A stretch of 64,000 bases of DNA from Paracoccus isoporae (GTDB taxonomy: Bacteria > Pseudomonadota > Alphaproteobacteria > Rhodobacterales > Rhodobacteraceae). The number at the start of each line of letters is the position of its first letter. The stretch's first letter is position 1. The DNA is taken from positions 62,001 through 126,000 of the forward strand of contig NZ_FNAH01000002.1 in the NCBI RefSeq assembly GCF_900101865.1, written 5' to 3'. Of the stretch, positions 52,536-61,129 are shown piece by piece. A program made the translations under genes and the position numbers. The notes under the pieces were generated by a model. That model was not told the origin of the DNA and searched no databases. It saw nothing but the letters and a program-made list of their open reading frames with translations.

Positions 52536-53378
52536 CTAGCCCTCGCTCCGCAGATAGGATTGCAGCCGGTTCTGCATGACGTTGATCGCCACCAGCAGCA
52601 CCAGCGACAGCGCCAGCAGCGTGCCGGCCACGGCGGCGGCGGCGGGATAGTCGAACTCATCCAGCCGGATGAGGATCAACAGCGAGGCGATTTCTGTCTC
52701 GTAGGGCATGTTGCCGGCGATGAAGATCACCGCGCCGAATTCCCCCAGCGAGCGGACGAAAGACAGCCCGATCCCGGTCAGGATCGACGGCAGCAGCGGA
52801 CGCAGCAGGACGCGGAAGAACATCTGCCGGCCCGTCGCGCCCAAAGTCAGCGCGGCCTGTTCCTCGTCACGGTCCAGCTCCTCAATGGCGGGCTGGATGG
52901 CGCGCACGGCGAAGGGGATGGAGGTGAAGGCCATCGCGATCACGATCCCCCACCATGTATAGGCGATCTGAATGCCCAACGGCTCCAGCAACTGCCCGAC
53001 CCAGCCGGAGCGGTCATAGAGCGCCACGAGCGCGATCCCGGCCACGGCGGTGGGCAGCGCGAAGGGCAGATCGACAAGCGCATCCATCAGCCCGCGGCCG
53101 GGGAAGCGATAGCGGGTCAGCACCCAGGCCAGGATCAGGCCGAACACCCCGTTGATCGCCGTCGCGGCCGCCGCGGCGGTGATCGTCACGCGCAGCGCCG
53201 CCAGCACCCGCTCCGAACTCATCACCCGGAGATAGTCGCCGGGGCCGAGCTGTCCCAACTGCCACAGAAGCCCGCTCAGCGGCAGCAGAACGATCAGGCA
53301 CAGAAACAGCAGGGTTATCCCCATGGACAGGGAAAACCCCGGCAGGATGCGCGGCTGTGGTCGTGCCAGTGCAGTCAT
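52536..53378 (-). CDS. cysT: Sulfate/thiosulfate ABC transporter permease CysT-type
   Basis: The protein has 280 residues from ATG 53378, whose ribosome site is weak. Six membrane helices are seen, including ITLLFLCLIVLLPLSGLLW. The coupling loop EEQAALTLGATGRQMFFRVLL and SFVRSLGEFGAVIFIAGNMP are typical of CysT/CysU. It follows the binding-protein gene by 85 bp. Confidence 0.93.
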   Translation of the reverse strand: MTALARPQPRILPGFSLSMGITLLFLCLIVLLPLSGLLWQLGQLGPGDYLRVMSSERVLAALRVTITAAAAATAINGVFGLILAWVLTRYRFPGRGLMDALVDLPFALPTAVAGIALVALYDRSGWVGQLLEPLGIQIAYTWWGIVIAMAFTSIPFAVRAIQPAIEELDRDEEQAALTLGATGRQMFFRVLLRPLLPSILTGIGLSFVRSLGEFGAVIFIAGNMPYETEIASLLILIRLDEFDYPAAAAVAGTLLALSLVLLVAINVMQNRLQSYLRSEG

Positions 53379-53463
53379 GGTTGCGTCCAGTATCGTCCCG
53401 CCGGGAAAAACCGAAGCCTCCCGCACGGGTTCCGCGCGGGAGGCGATATGCGATGTCCTGAAA

Positions 53464-54486
53464 TCAGTTCCGGAACACCTGGTCAAGCGTGCCGCCATCG
53501 GCGAAATGCGTCTCCTGCGCCTCGGCCCAGCTTCCAAACACGTCCTCCACCGTGATCAGGCGCACCTCGGGGAACTGATCGGCGGTCGCCTCGACCACCT
53601 CCGGGTCATGGACGCGGTTGTTGAAGGACGCGATGATCTCCTGCGCCTCGGTCGAGTAGAGAAAGTTCAGATAGGCCTCGGCCACATCGGTGGTGCCGCG
53701 CTCCTCGGCCACCTTGCGGACAAGCGCCATCGGGAATTCCGCCAGCAGCGAGACGGAGGGGACGACGCGCTCATAGGCACCTTCATCCTCGGCCGCGCGG
53801 ATATTTTCGACCTCGGCTTCGAAGGTGATCAGCACGTCACCGATGCCGCGCTCGACAAAGCTGGTGGTGGCCCCGCGCCCGCCCGTGTCGAACACCGCGA
53901 CATTGCCCAGCATCTTGCCGACGAAGTCCTGCGCTGCCGCGTCATCGCCCTCGAATTTGTCGAGCGCATAGGCATAGGCGGCCAGATAGGTGTAGCGCGC
54001 ATTGCCGCTGGTTTTCGGGTTCGGGAACACGATCGAGACATCCTCGCGGATCAGGTCGTCCCAGCCCTGGATGTCCTTCGGGTTGCCGCCGCGCACGAGG
54101 AAGGCGGGCAGGGAGTAATAGGGCGAGGCGTTGTTCGGCAGGTCCTGCTGCCAGTCCTCGTCCACGAAACCGTTATCGGCCAGCACCTGCACGTCGAGCA
54201 CCTGATTGAACGTCACCAGATCGGCTTTCAGGCCCTGCAGGATGGCGCGGGCCTGTTTGGACGACCCGGCATGGCTTTGTTCGATGGTCAGCGTCTCGCC
54301 GGTCTCCTCGGCCCAGTTCTCGATGAAGACCGGGTTGAGCGCGGCATAAAGTTCGCGCGCGATGTCGTAGGAGACGTTGAGCATGTCGCGCTCCTGCGCC
54401 TGCGCGGAGCCGGTGAACCCGGCGAGCGCGATGGCAAGCGCGCCGAGGCTGCGGCGGGCGAAGGGGGCGGGGAATCGTGCGGTCAT
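53464..54486 (-). CDS. Sulfate-binding periplasmic protein
   Basis: The protein has 340 residues. AGGAG precedes ATG 54486. It has a signal peptide with an Arg-rich start (APFARRSLGALAIALAGFTGSAQA). The mature protein has MLNVSYDIARELYAALN, EQSHAGSSKQARAILQGLKADLVTFNQ and VFPNPKTSGNARYTYLAAYAYA, the classic sulfate/thiosulfate-binding (Sbp/CysP) signatures. It is first in the transporter operon. Confidence 0.94.
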   Translation of the reverse strand: MTARFPAPFARRSLGALAIALAGFTGSAQAQERDMLNVSYDIARELYAALNPVFIENWAEETGETLTIEQSHAGSSKQARAILQGLKADLVTFNQVLDVQVLADNGFVDEDWQQDLPNNASPYYSLPAFLVRGGNPKDIQGWDDLIREDVSIVFPNPKTSGNARYTYLAAYAYALDKFEGDDAAAQDFVGKMLGNVAVFDTGGRGATTSFVERGIGDVLITFEAEVENIRAAEDEGAYERVVPSVSLLAEFPMALVRKVAEERGTTDVAEAYLNFLYSTEAQEIIASFNNRVHDPEVVEATADQFPEVRLITVEDVFGSWAEAQETHFADGGTLDQVFRN

Positions 54487-54736
54487 GGTGCACTCCTGAA
54501 GAAATCCGTGTTGCCCGCAAATGGTATGATTGTTCCCCAAATTGCAACATCCGGCGATTTCATAAGGAAATAATTCCGAGAGCATCGCATAGAGCGGACA
54601 GGCAGTTCCGAGTGGGGGCAGCGCGGCCAATTCTGTTCACCGCGCTTGCGGCCGCGGGCCGGTCCGTCTGGACGGCGGCGATCCGGCACGAAGACCCCGC
54701 TTGCGACAGGGCCGCGAACGCGTCCAGTATTGCGCC

Positions 54737-55108
54737 ATGACGCCGCCCGAGACAGACCCCGCCTATCGCATCCGCATCAGCTTCGGCGCGCGGGGCGTGA
54801 TCGGCCCCGGCAAGGCCGAATTGCTGGCGCGGATTGCCGAGACCGGCTCCATCGCCGCGGCGGGTCGCGGCATGGGCATGAGCTACAAGCGCGCCTGGCA
54901 GTTGGTCGAGGCTATGAACGCCATGTTCTTGGCGCCGGTGGTGGAAACCGCGCGGGGCGGAGCCAAGGGCGGCGGGGCGCGGCTGACCGAGACCGGACAG
55001 ACCGTGCTGAGCGAATACCGCGCCATCGAGGACCGGGCGCGGCAGGCGGGGGCGCCGCATCTGGCGGCGCTGATCGGACTGATGCGCGATATGCCCGACG
55101 GAAAATAA
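54737..55108 (+). CDS. ModE-like transcriptional regulator lacking the molybdate-binding domain
   Basis: This 123-residue protein from ATG 54737 consists only of the ModE-type winged HTH: RIRISFGARGVIGPGKAELLARI, ETGSIAAAGRGMGMSYKRAWQLVEAMN and GGGARLTETGQTVLSEY. The C-terminal tandem TOBE/Mop domains of E. coli ModE are absent, so molybdate sensing would need another protein or site. It lies upstream of modABC in the same direction, with a perfect inverted repeat in the gap. It probably controls molybdate uptake genes. Confidence 0.88.
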   Translation: MTPPETDPAYRIRISFGARGVIGPGKAELLARIAETGSIAAAGRGMGMSYKRAWQLVEAMNAMFLAPVVETARGGAKGGGARLTETGQTVLSEYRAIEDRARQAGAPHLAALIGLMRDMPDGK

Positions 55109-55140
55109 CGCTTGATCTCGGCGGCGATCCTTGCGTTATT
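55104..55140. promoter_or_regulatory. Inverted repeat between modE-like gene and modA
   Basis: AATAACGC (55104-55111) and GCGTTATT (55133-55140) form an exact 8-bp inverted repeat with a 21-bp spacer, ~36 bp before modA. CGTTAT-type half-sites occur in known ModE boxes, although the spacing here is wider. This is a candidate operator for the adjacent regulator. Confidence 0.5.
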
Positions 55141-55176
55141 CCCGGTTAAACATATCGAAATGGCTTGAACCCGCAG

Positions 55177-55965
55177 ATGACCCGACAGCCCGGCAGGACC
55201 ATCCGAAGCTCCGCGATGCTGGCGGCGCTTGGCGTCGTATCCCTGGCGGGCGGCGCGGCCGGGGCGGAGGAGATCACGGTCTTTGCCGCCGCCAGCCTCG
55301 CCAACGCCATGACCGAGATCGAGGCCGGGTTCGAGGCCGAGACCGGCCATGATCTGACGGTGTCGCTCGCCGGGTCTTCCGCGCTCGCCCGGCAGATCCA
55401 GCAGGGCGCGCCCGCCGATATCTTCATCTCGGCTAATCCGGGCTGGATGGACGCGCTCCAGGCGGAGGGGCTGATCGAGCCGGGCAGCCGCCTGGACCTG
55501 CTGTCCAACCGGCTGGTGCTGATTGCGCATGGGCCCGACGCGGCCCGGATGGAGAGCGGCGCGGATGCCGATCTGGCCGCGCGGATCGGATCGCAGCGCC
55601 TGTCGATGGCGCTTGTCGATGCGGTGCCGGCAGGGATCTATGGCAAGGCCGCGCTCGAGACGCTGGGTCTGTGGGACGCGGTTTCCGGACAGGTGGTGCA
55701 GACCGACAATGTGCGCGCGGCGCTCGCCCTTGTCGCGTCGGGAGAGGCGGGGTTCGGGATCACCTATGCCACCGACGCGGTGGCAGAGGGCAAGGTCTCG
55801 GTGATCTGGCAGTTTCCCGAGGACAGCCACCCCCCGATCGTCTATCCGGTGGCGGATCTGGCCGGGCGCGACCTGCCCGCTGAAACCGATTTCATGGCCT
55901 ATTTGCGCGGCCAGCAGGCCCGCGCGGCGTTCGAGGCGCAGGGCTTCACCGTGCTGGTGGAGTGA
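55177..55965 (+). CDS. modA: Molybdate-binding periplasmic protein
   Basis: The protein has 262 residues from ATG 55177; a TTG at 55165 is in frame but less likely. The signal peptide runs to AGA. ITVFAAASLANAMTEIEAGF is the hallmark of ModA, followed by SLAGSSALARQIQQGAPADIFISAN and VVQTDNVRAALALVASGEAGFGITYATDA. It captures molybdate (or tungstate) for ModBC. Its stop overlaps the modB GTG start. Confidence 0.95.
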   Translation: MTRQPGRTIRSSAMLAALGVVSLAGGAAGAEEITVFAAASLANAMTEIEAGFEAETGHDLTVSLAGSSALARQIQQGAPADIFISANPGWMDALQAEGLIEPGSRLDLLSNRLVLIAHGPDAARMESGADADLAARIGSQRLSMALVDAVPAGIYGKAALETLGLWDAVSGQVVQTDNVRAALALVASGEAGFGITYATDAVAEGKVSVIWQFPEDSHPPIVYPVADLAGRDLPAETDFMAYLRGQQARAAFEAQGFTVLVE

Positions 55966-56672
55966 GCGCCGTGACCGGGTGGCTGGGACCGGAGGAATGG
56001 CAGGCCGTCGCGCTGTCGCTGAAAGTGTCCTTCTGGGCGACGCTGGCCAGCCTGCCGCCGGGGATCCTTGCCGCGCATGCGCTCGCCCGCTGGCGCTTTC
56101 CGGGGCGGCAGCTTCTGAACGGGCTCGTGCATCTGCCGCTGATCCTGCCGCCGGTCGTGACCGGCTATCTTCTGCTGATCGCCTTCGGCACGCGCGGTCC
56201 GGTGGGCGGGTTCCTGGAGGATCTGGGCATCGTGTTCGCCTTTCGCTGGACAGGTGCTGCGCTTGCGGCCGCCGTGATGGCGTTCCCGCTGATGGTCCGG
56301 GCGATCCGGCTGTCGATCGAGGCGGTGGATGCGCGGCTGGATCAGGCGGGGGCGACGCTGGGGGCCTCGCCGCCCTGGGTGTTCGTGACGGTGACCCTGC
56401 CCATGGCTCTGCCGGGGATCGTGGCGGGCGCGATCCTGGGTTTTGCCAAGGCGATGGGAGAGTTCGGCGCGACCATTACCTTCGTGTCGAACATTCCCGG
56501 AGAGACCCGGACCGTGCCGATGGCGATCTATGCCTTTTTGCAGGTGCCGGGCGGGACCGAGCCCGCGATGCGGCTGGTGATCGTCTCGGTGGTGATCGCG
56601 ATGAGCGCGCTGCTTCTGTCGGAATGGCTGGGCCGTGCGGTCGCGGCACGGGTCGGGGGCAGCCATGCTTGA
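55962..56672 (+). CDS. modB: Molybdate ABC transporter permease
   Basis: This 236-residue protein starts at GTG 55962, overlapping the modA stop. It has five membrane helices. LPLILPPVVTGYLLLIAFG and the coupling-loop segment LDQAGATLGASPPWVFVTVTLP, then GFAKAMGEFGATITFVSN, match ModB. Its end overlaps modC by 8 bases. Confidence 0.95.
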   Translation: MSAVTGWLGPEEWQAVALSLKVSFWATLASLPPGILAAHALARWRFPGRQLLNGLVHLPLILPPVVTGYLLLIAFGTRGPVGGFLEDLGIVFAFRWTGAALAAAVMAFPLMVRAIRLSIEAVDARLDQAGATLGASPPWVFVTVTLPMALPGIVAGAILGFAKAMGEFGATITFVSNIPGETRTVPMAIYAFLQVPGGTEPAMRLVIVSVVIAMSALLLSEWLGRAVAARVGGSHA

Positions 56673-57789
56673 GGTCGCGCTGTCCCATCGCTTTGCCGGG
56701 TTCGCGCTGGATGTCGATTTCACCGCGCCGCCGGGCATCACCGCGCTGTTCGGCCGGTCCGGCTCGGGCAAGACCAGCATCATCAATGCCGTGGCGGGGT
56801 TGCTGCGGCCGGATGCGGGGCGGATCACGGCCGACGGGCGGGTGCTGTTCGATTCTGCGCAAGGCGCGTTCCTGCCGCCGCATCGCAGGCGGCTTGGATA
56901 TATCTTTCAGGAGGCGCGGCTGTTTCCGCATCTGACCGTGCGCCGCAACCTGGCCTACGGGGCATGGTTCGCGCCGCGCCACGCCCTGCGCGAGCCGCGG
57001 GACCGGGTGATCGAGATGCTGGGCATCGGGCATCTGCTCGACCGGCGCCCGGCCGCCTTGTCGGGGGGCGAGCGGCAGCGCGTGGCGATCGGGCGCGCGG
57101 TGCTGTCGGCGCCGCGGCTGATCCTGGCCGATGAGCCGCTGGCCTCGCTCGATGCGGCGCGCAAGGCGGAGATCCTGCCCTATTTCGAGCGGCTGCGCGA
57201 CGAGCTGTCGGTGCCGATGCTCTATGTCAGCCATTCCGCCGCCGAGGTCGCGCGGCTGGCGACGACGGTGATCGCGATAGAGGCCGGGCGGGTGAGCGCG
57301 CAGGGGCAGGCGGCGGATCTGTTCAGCGACCCGGCGATCCTGCCCCTGGGCGCGCGCGAGGCCGGGGCGATCCTGACCGCGCGGGTCGCGCGCCACCATG
57401 CCGACGGGCTGACAGAACTGGATGCAGGCGGCCATCCGCTGTTCCTGCCGCGGATCGCCGCCGCGCCGGGTCGGGCGATGCGGATCCGGGTCGCGGCCCA
57501 TGAGGTGATCCTGTCGCGCCACCGGCCCGAGGGGCTGTCGGCGCTGAACATCCTGCCGGGCCGGGTGCTGACCGTGGCCGAAGGGCAGGGGCCCGGCGCG
57601 ATGGTGACGCTGGAGACCCCGGCGGGGCGGCTGCTGGCGCGGCTGACAAAGCGGTCGGCGGCGCTCCTGGAGTTGCGCGCCGGTGTCGCGGCGCATGCGA
57701 TCATCAAGACCGTTTCTGTCGCGCCGGGCGATATCGGGGCAGGGGGCGATACGTCCGAGGCCGCGCGGGCGGATCAGATGCCCAGATAG
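56665..57789 (+). CDS. modC: Molybdate ABC transporter ATPase
   Basis: This 374-residue protein has Walker A FGRSGSGKTSIINAV, signature ALSGGERQRVAIGRAV, Walker B LILADEPLASLD and H-loop VSHSAAEVARL. The C-terminal TOBE/Mop domain (~300-365; LSALNILPGRVLTV) binds oxyanion and is present, unlike in the ModE-like regulator. The 3' end overlaps the convergent livF-like gene by 16 bases. Confidence 0.95.
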   Translation: MLEVALSHRFAGFALDVDFTAPPGITALFGRSGSGKTSIINAVAGLLRPDAGRITADGRVLFDSAQGAFLPPHRRRLGYIFQEARLFPHLTVRRNLAYGAWFAPRHALREPRDRVIEMLGIGHLLDRRPAALSGGERQRVAIGRAVLSAPRLILADEPLASLDAARKAEILPYFERLRDELSVPMLYVSHSAAEVARLATTVIAIEAGRVSAQGQAADLFSDPAILPLGAREAGAILTARVARHHADGLTELDAGGHPLFLPRIAAAPGRAMRIRVAAHEVILSRHRPEGLSALNILPGRVLTVAEGQGPGAMVTLETPAGRLLARLTKRSAALLELRAGVAAHAIIKTVSVAPGDIGAGGDTSEAARADQMPR

Positions 57790-58475
57790 GCTTCGCGGAT
57801 GCGCGGATCTGCGATCAACTCGTCTGCCGCGCCGTCCATGGTGATCCGGCCGGTCTCCATGACATAGCCGCGATCCGCGATCTTCAGCGCCCCGAAGGCA
57901 TTCTGTTCGATCAGCAGCACCGTGACATCGCGCGATTTCAGCGTCGAGATCACGTCGAAGATCTGCTGGACCAGGATCGGGGCCAGGCCCATCGAGGGCT
58001 CGTCGAGCAGCAGACAGCTCGGCCGGCCCATCAGCGCCCGCGCGATCGCCAGCATCTGCTGCTGCCCGCCCGACAGCCCGCCGGCGTTCAGATTGCGCTT
58101 CTCGCGCAGGATCGGGAACATCTGGAACGCGTCCTCCAGATCGCGGTCCACCCGCGCATCGCCATGGACGAACGCCCCCAGCCGCAGATTCTCCTCCACC
58201 GACAGGTTGGTGAAGATCTGGCGCCCCTCCGGGGACTGGGTGATGCCGCGCCCGATCCTGCGATAGGCGGGCAATGCGGTGATGTCGTCGCCACGGAACC
58301 GGATTTCGCCCCCCGCGACCGGCTGGGTGCCGGAGATGCAGCGCAGCAGCGTCGTCTTGCCCGCGCCATTGGCGCCGACCACGGTGACGATCTCGCCCGA
58401 CCGAACCGCCAGGTCGATGCCGTGCAGCACCTCGATCCGGCCATAGCGCGATGTGAGCCCGCTGACCTCAAGCAT
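57774..58475 (-). CDS. Branched-chain amino acid-type ABC transporter ATPase LivF
   Basis: The protein has 233 residues. Walker A is VVGANGAGKTTLLRCI, signature GLSGGQQQMLAIARAL and Walker B LLLDEPSMGLAP. The LivF-specific VLLIEQNAFGALKIADRGYV H-loop region is present. Its start overlaps the livG stop by 8 bases. Being divergent from paaI-paaK, it may import an aromatic acid and not amino acids. Confidence 0.92.
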   Translation of the reverse strand: MLEVSGLTSRYGRIEVLHGIDLAVRSGEIVTVVGANGAGKTTLLRCISGTQPVAGGEIRFRGDDITALPAYRRIGRGITQSPEGRQIFTNLSVEENLRLGAFVHGDARVDRDLEDAFQMFPILREKRNLNAGGLSGGQQQMLAIARALMGRPSCLLLDEPSMGLAPILVQQIFDVISTLKSRDVTVLLIEQNAFGALKIADRGYVMETGRITMDGAADELIADPRIREAYLGI

Positions 58476-59250
58476 CCGCCGCCTCCGCCGCCTCGGTGCC
58501 CAGATAGGCCGAGATCACCTGCGGATCGCGGCTGACCGTCGCGGGATCGCCCTCGGCGATCTTCTCGCCGTGATCCAGCACCACGATATGGCTGGAGATC
58601 CGCATCACCATCTTCATGTCATGCTCGACCAGCAGGATCGCCACGCCGCTTCGCGCCACCTCCGCGATCATCTGGTCGATCTCCTCGGTCTCGACCGCGT
58701 TGCAGCCCGCCGCCGGCTCGTCGAGCAAGAGCACCTTGGGATCGAGCGCAAGCGCGCGGGCGATTTCCAGCCGCTTCAGCTTGCCGTAGGACAGGCTCCC
58801 GGCCTCGGTCTCTGCGGCCCGGTCCAGCCCGACCCGCGCCAGAAGCGCCATCGCCCCCTCGCGGGCCGCGCGGACGCGGGCGCGGGCGCCGGGCAGGCGG
58901 AACAGGTCGGCCAGCAGGCTGCCCGATTCGGTCAGGTGATATCCGGCAATGGCATTGTCCAGCACGGTCATGTTCTGGAAGATCTGAAGGTTCTGGAAGG
59001 TCCGGGACAGGCCGCGCCGCGCCAGCAGGTCGGGGCGCATTCCGGTCACGTCATCGCCGTTCAGCACCACCCGCCCGTCGCCCGGCATGTAGATGCCCGA
59101 GATCATGTTGAACAGCGTCGTCTTGCCCGCCCCGTTCGGCCCGATCACCGACAGGATCTCGCCCGGCTTGACGCTGAATCCGACCTGGTTGACCGCCCTG
59201 AGACCGCCGAAGGATATGCCCAGATTCTCGACCCGCAGAAGATCGCTCAT
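58468..59250 (-). CDS. Branched-chain amino acid-type ABC transporter ATPase LivG
   Basis: The protein has 260 residues. Walker A is VIGPNGAGKTTLFNMI. The signature is unusual: SLSYGKLKRLEIARAL ('LSYGKL') in place of LSGGQ, as commonly seen in LivG proteins. Walker B is VLLLDEPAAGCN and the H-loop ILLVEHDMKMVM. It is coupled to livM (ATGA overlap at 59247-59250). Confidence 0.93.
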   Translation of the reverse strand: MSDLLRVENLGISFGGLRAVNQVGFSVKPGEILSVIGPNGAGKTTLFNMISGIYMPGDGRVVLNGDDVTGMRPDLLARRGLSRTFQNLQIFQNMTVLDNAIAGYHLTESGSLLADLFRLPGARARVRAAREGAMALLARVGLDRAAETEAGSLSYGKLKRLEIARALALDPKVLLLDEPAAGCNAVETEEIDQMIAEVARSGVAILLVEHDMKMVMRISSHIVVLDHGEKIAEGDPATVSRDPQVISAYLGTEAAEAADA

Positions 59251-60203
59251 TCGCTCTTCCCCCGGATCAGCCGCATCAGCGAGGGCAGCAGCCCGTCGCG
59301 CAGGAAGATCATCACCAGCATCATGATGAGGCCGAGCAGCAGATGCTCGTATTCGGCAAACACCGTCAGCACCTGCGGCAGCATGGTCAGTATGGCCGCG
59401 CCGAACACGGCACCCAGCACCGAATGCGCGCCGCCCAAGACCGTCATCGTTACCAGTTCGATGGAGTGCATGTAGCCCGCCACATCCGGGGTGATGAACT
59501 TGTTCTGCAATGCCAGCAGCGAGCCCGCGACCGAGGCATAGACCGCCGAGATGACGAAGGCCTGCAGCTTGTAGCGCGCCACGTCCACCCCTACGGTGCG
59601 GGCCGCGACCTCGGATCCGTGCAGCGCGCGGAGCGCCCGGCCGGTGGGGCTGTCATACAGGTTCAGTGCCAGCCACGCCCCCGCCAGCAGCACCAGCCCC
59701 GACATCCAGTACCAGAATTGCGAATTGGACAGATCCAGCCCGGCCGCCTCGGCCAGGTCGGGCAGGCCGCTATCGGCCACGGTGATCCCGTCCGGCCCGC
59801 CGGTCAGTGCTGCCTCATTCATCAGCACCATATAGACGAGAATGCCGAACCCCAGCGTCGCCACGGCCAGGTAATAGCCCTTGAGCCGCAGGATCGGGCG
59901 GCCGACCAGCCAGGCCAGCAGGGCCGAGATCGCCGCGCCAAGAAGCGGCGCGAGCAGCGGATGGATCCCCCATTGAACCGGCATGATCGCGCAGCTATAG
60001 GCGCCGATGCCGGAAAATCCGGCATGGCCCAGGCTGATCTGCCCGGCATAGCCGATCAGGATCACCATGCCGGTCACCGCCAGCCCGTTCATGAAGATCA
60101 GTGAGCCGACCCGGTAGTAAAAATTCGACGGGAACATCAGCGGCGACAGCGCGATCAGCACCGCCAGAACCAGAAGCGTCGTGGCCCGCGGGGACAGCCG
60201 CAT
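59247..60203 (-). CDS. Branched-chain amino acid-type ABC transporter permease LivM
   Basis: This 318-residue polytopic membrane protein (about 9-10 helices) has GYAGQISLGHAGFSGIGAY and LRALHGSEVAARTVGVDVARYKLQAFVISA, the LivM landmarks. GTVLGGAHSVLGAVFGA-like sequence (VTMTVLGGAHSVLGAVFGA) precedes the last helices. It overlaps livH by one base. Confidence 0.93.
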   Translation of the reverse strand: MRLSPRATTLLVLAVLIALSPLMFPSNFYYRVGSLIFMNGLAVTGMVILIGYAGQISLGHAGFSGIGAYSCAIMPVQWGIHPLLAPLLGAAISALLAWLVGRPILRLKGYYLAVATLGFGILVYMVLMNEAALTGGPDGITVADSGLPDLAEAAGLDLSNSQFWYWMSGLVLLAGAWLALNLYDSPTGRALRALHGSEVAARTVGVDVARYKLQAFVISAVYASVAGSLLALQNKFITPDVAGYMHSIELVTMTVLGGAHSVLGAVFGAAILTMLPQVLTVFAEYEHLLLGLIMMLVMIFLRDGLLPSLMRLIRGKSE

Positions 60204-61075
60204 CAGACCCGCTCCGTCTGCCGGGCACCGAACAGGCCCTGCGGCATGATAAACAGCACCAGCAGAATGACGATAAAGGCGGCGGCGTCCTTGTATTGCG
60301 AGGAGAGATACCCGGCGGTCAGCGCCTCGAGAATGCCCAGCAGGATGCCGCCGACAAGCGCACCCTTGGGATTGCCCATCCCGCCCAGCATGGCAGCGGC
60401 AAACCCTTTCAGCGCAAGGGCGATCCCCACATCATATGAGGTGTTGGTGATGGGCGTCGCCAGCACGCCTGCAAGCGCGCCGATCGCGGCGGACAGCGCG
60501 AAGGACAGCGTCATCACCCAGTTGGTGTTGATGCCCACGAGCTGTGCGGCCAGCCGGTTGTTCGAGGTGGCCAGCACCGCCTTGCCGGTCAGCGTGCGGG
60601 TGAAGAACAGCCACAGCGCGATGAACACCGCCACCCCGCCCGCGATCACCCAGAGCGATTGCGGCAGGATGGTGGCGCCGCCGATGCGGAACGGCGCGTC
60701 GCCCGAAAAGGCGGGGAAGCGGTGGATCTGCTTGTCGAAGACCAGCGAGGCGACGCCGCGCAGGAAGATCGAGGCCCCGATGGTGATGATGATCAGCGAC
60801 ACGACCGGCGCGCCGCGCGCGGGTTCGATCGCCAGCTTGTTCAGCGCCACCCCGATCACCGCCGTCGCCGCAATGGCAATCCCCGCCGCGAGCAGAAGCG
60901 GCAGCCCGGCCGCATGGGCAAAGACCGTGATCATTCCGCCCAGCATGACGAATTCGCCCTGGGCGAAATTCACCACGTCCGAGGCGTTGTAGATGATGGT
61001 GAAGCCGAGCGCGACAAGCGCGTAGACCGCGCCCACCGTCAGCCCCGAGAACAGGAATTGCAGCAGTTCCGGCAT
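60203..61075 (-). CDS. Branched-chain amino acid-type ABC transporter permease LivH
   Basis: This 290-residue protein has eight or so helices. It includes LTVGAVYALVALGFTIIYNASDVVNFAQGEFVMLGGM at the N-terminus (family hallmark GFTIIYN...NFAQGEF) and GMGNPKGALVGGILLGILEAL near the end. It follows the binding-protein gene by 54 bp containing a strong hairpin. Confidence 0.93.
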   Translation of the reverse strand: MPELLQFLFSGLTVGAVYALVALGFTIIYNASDVVNFAQGEFVMLGGMITVFAHAAGLPLLLAAGIAIAATAVIGVALNKLAIEPARGAPVVSLIIITIGASIFLRGVASLVFDKQIHRFPAFSGDAPFRIGGATILPQSLWVIAGGVAVFIALWLFFTRTLTGKAVLATSNNRLAAQLVGINTNWVMTLSFALSAAIGALAGVLATPITNTSYDVGIALALKGFAAAMLGGMGNPKGALVGGILLGILEALTAGYLSSQYKDAAAFIVILLVLFIMPQGLFGARQTERV

Positions 61076-61090
61076 GACGCCTCCGCAGCT

Positions 61091-61119
61091 CGGGCGGGCG
61101 CGTGACCGCGCCCCGCCCG
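61091..61119 (-). other. GC-rich hairpin between livK and livH
   Basis: A 12-bp stem (CGGGCGGGCGCG with CGCGCCCGCCCG plus one bulged C) fills most of the livK-livH gap. No T-run follows on the minus strand. It probably stabilises livK mRNA or limits readthrough, giving excess binding protein. Confidence 0.55.
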
Positions 61120-61129
61120 GTCACGCCGA

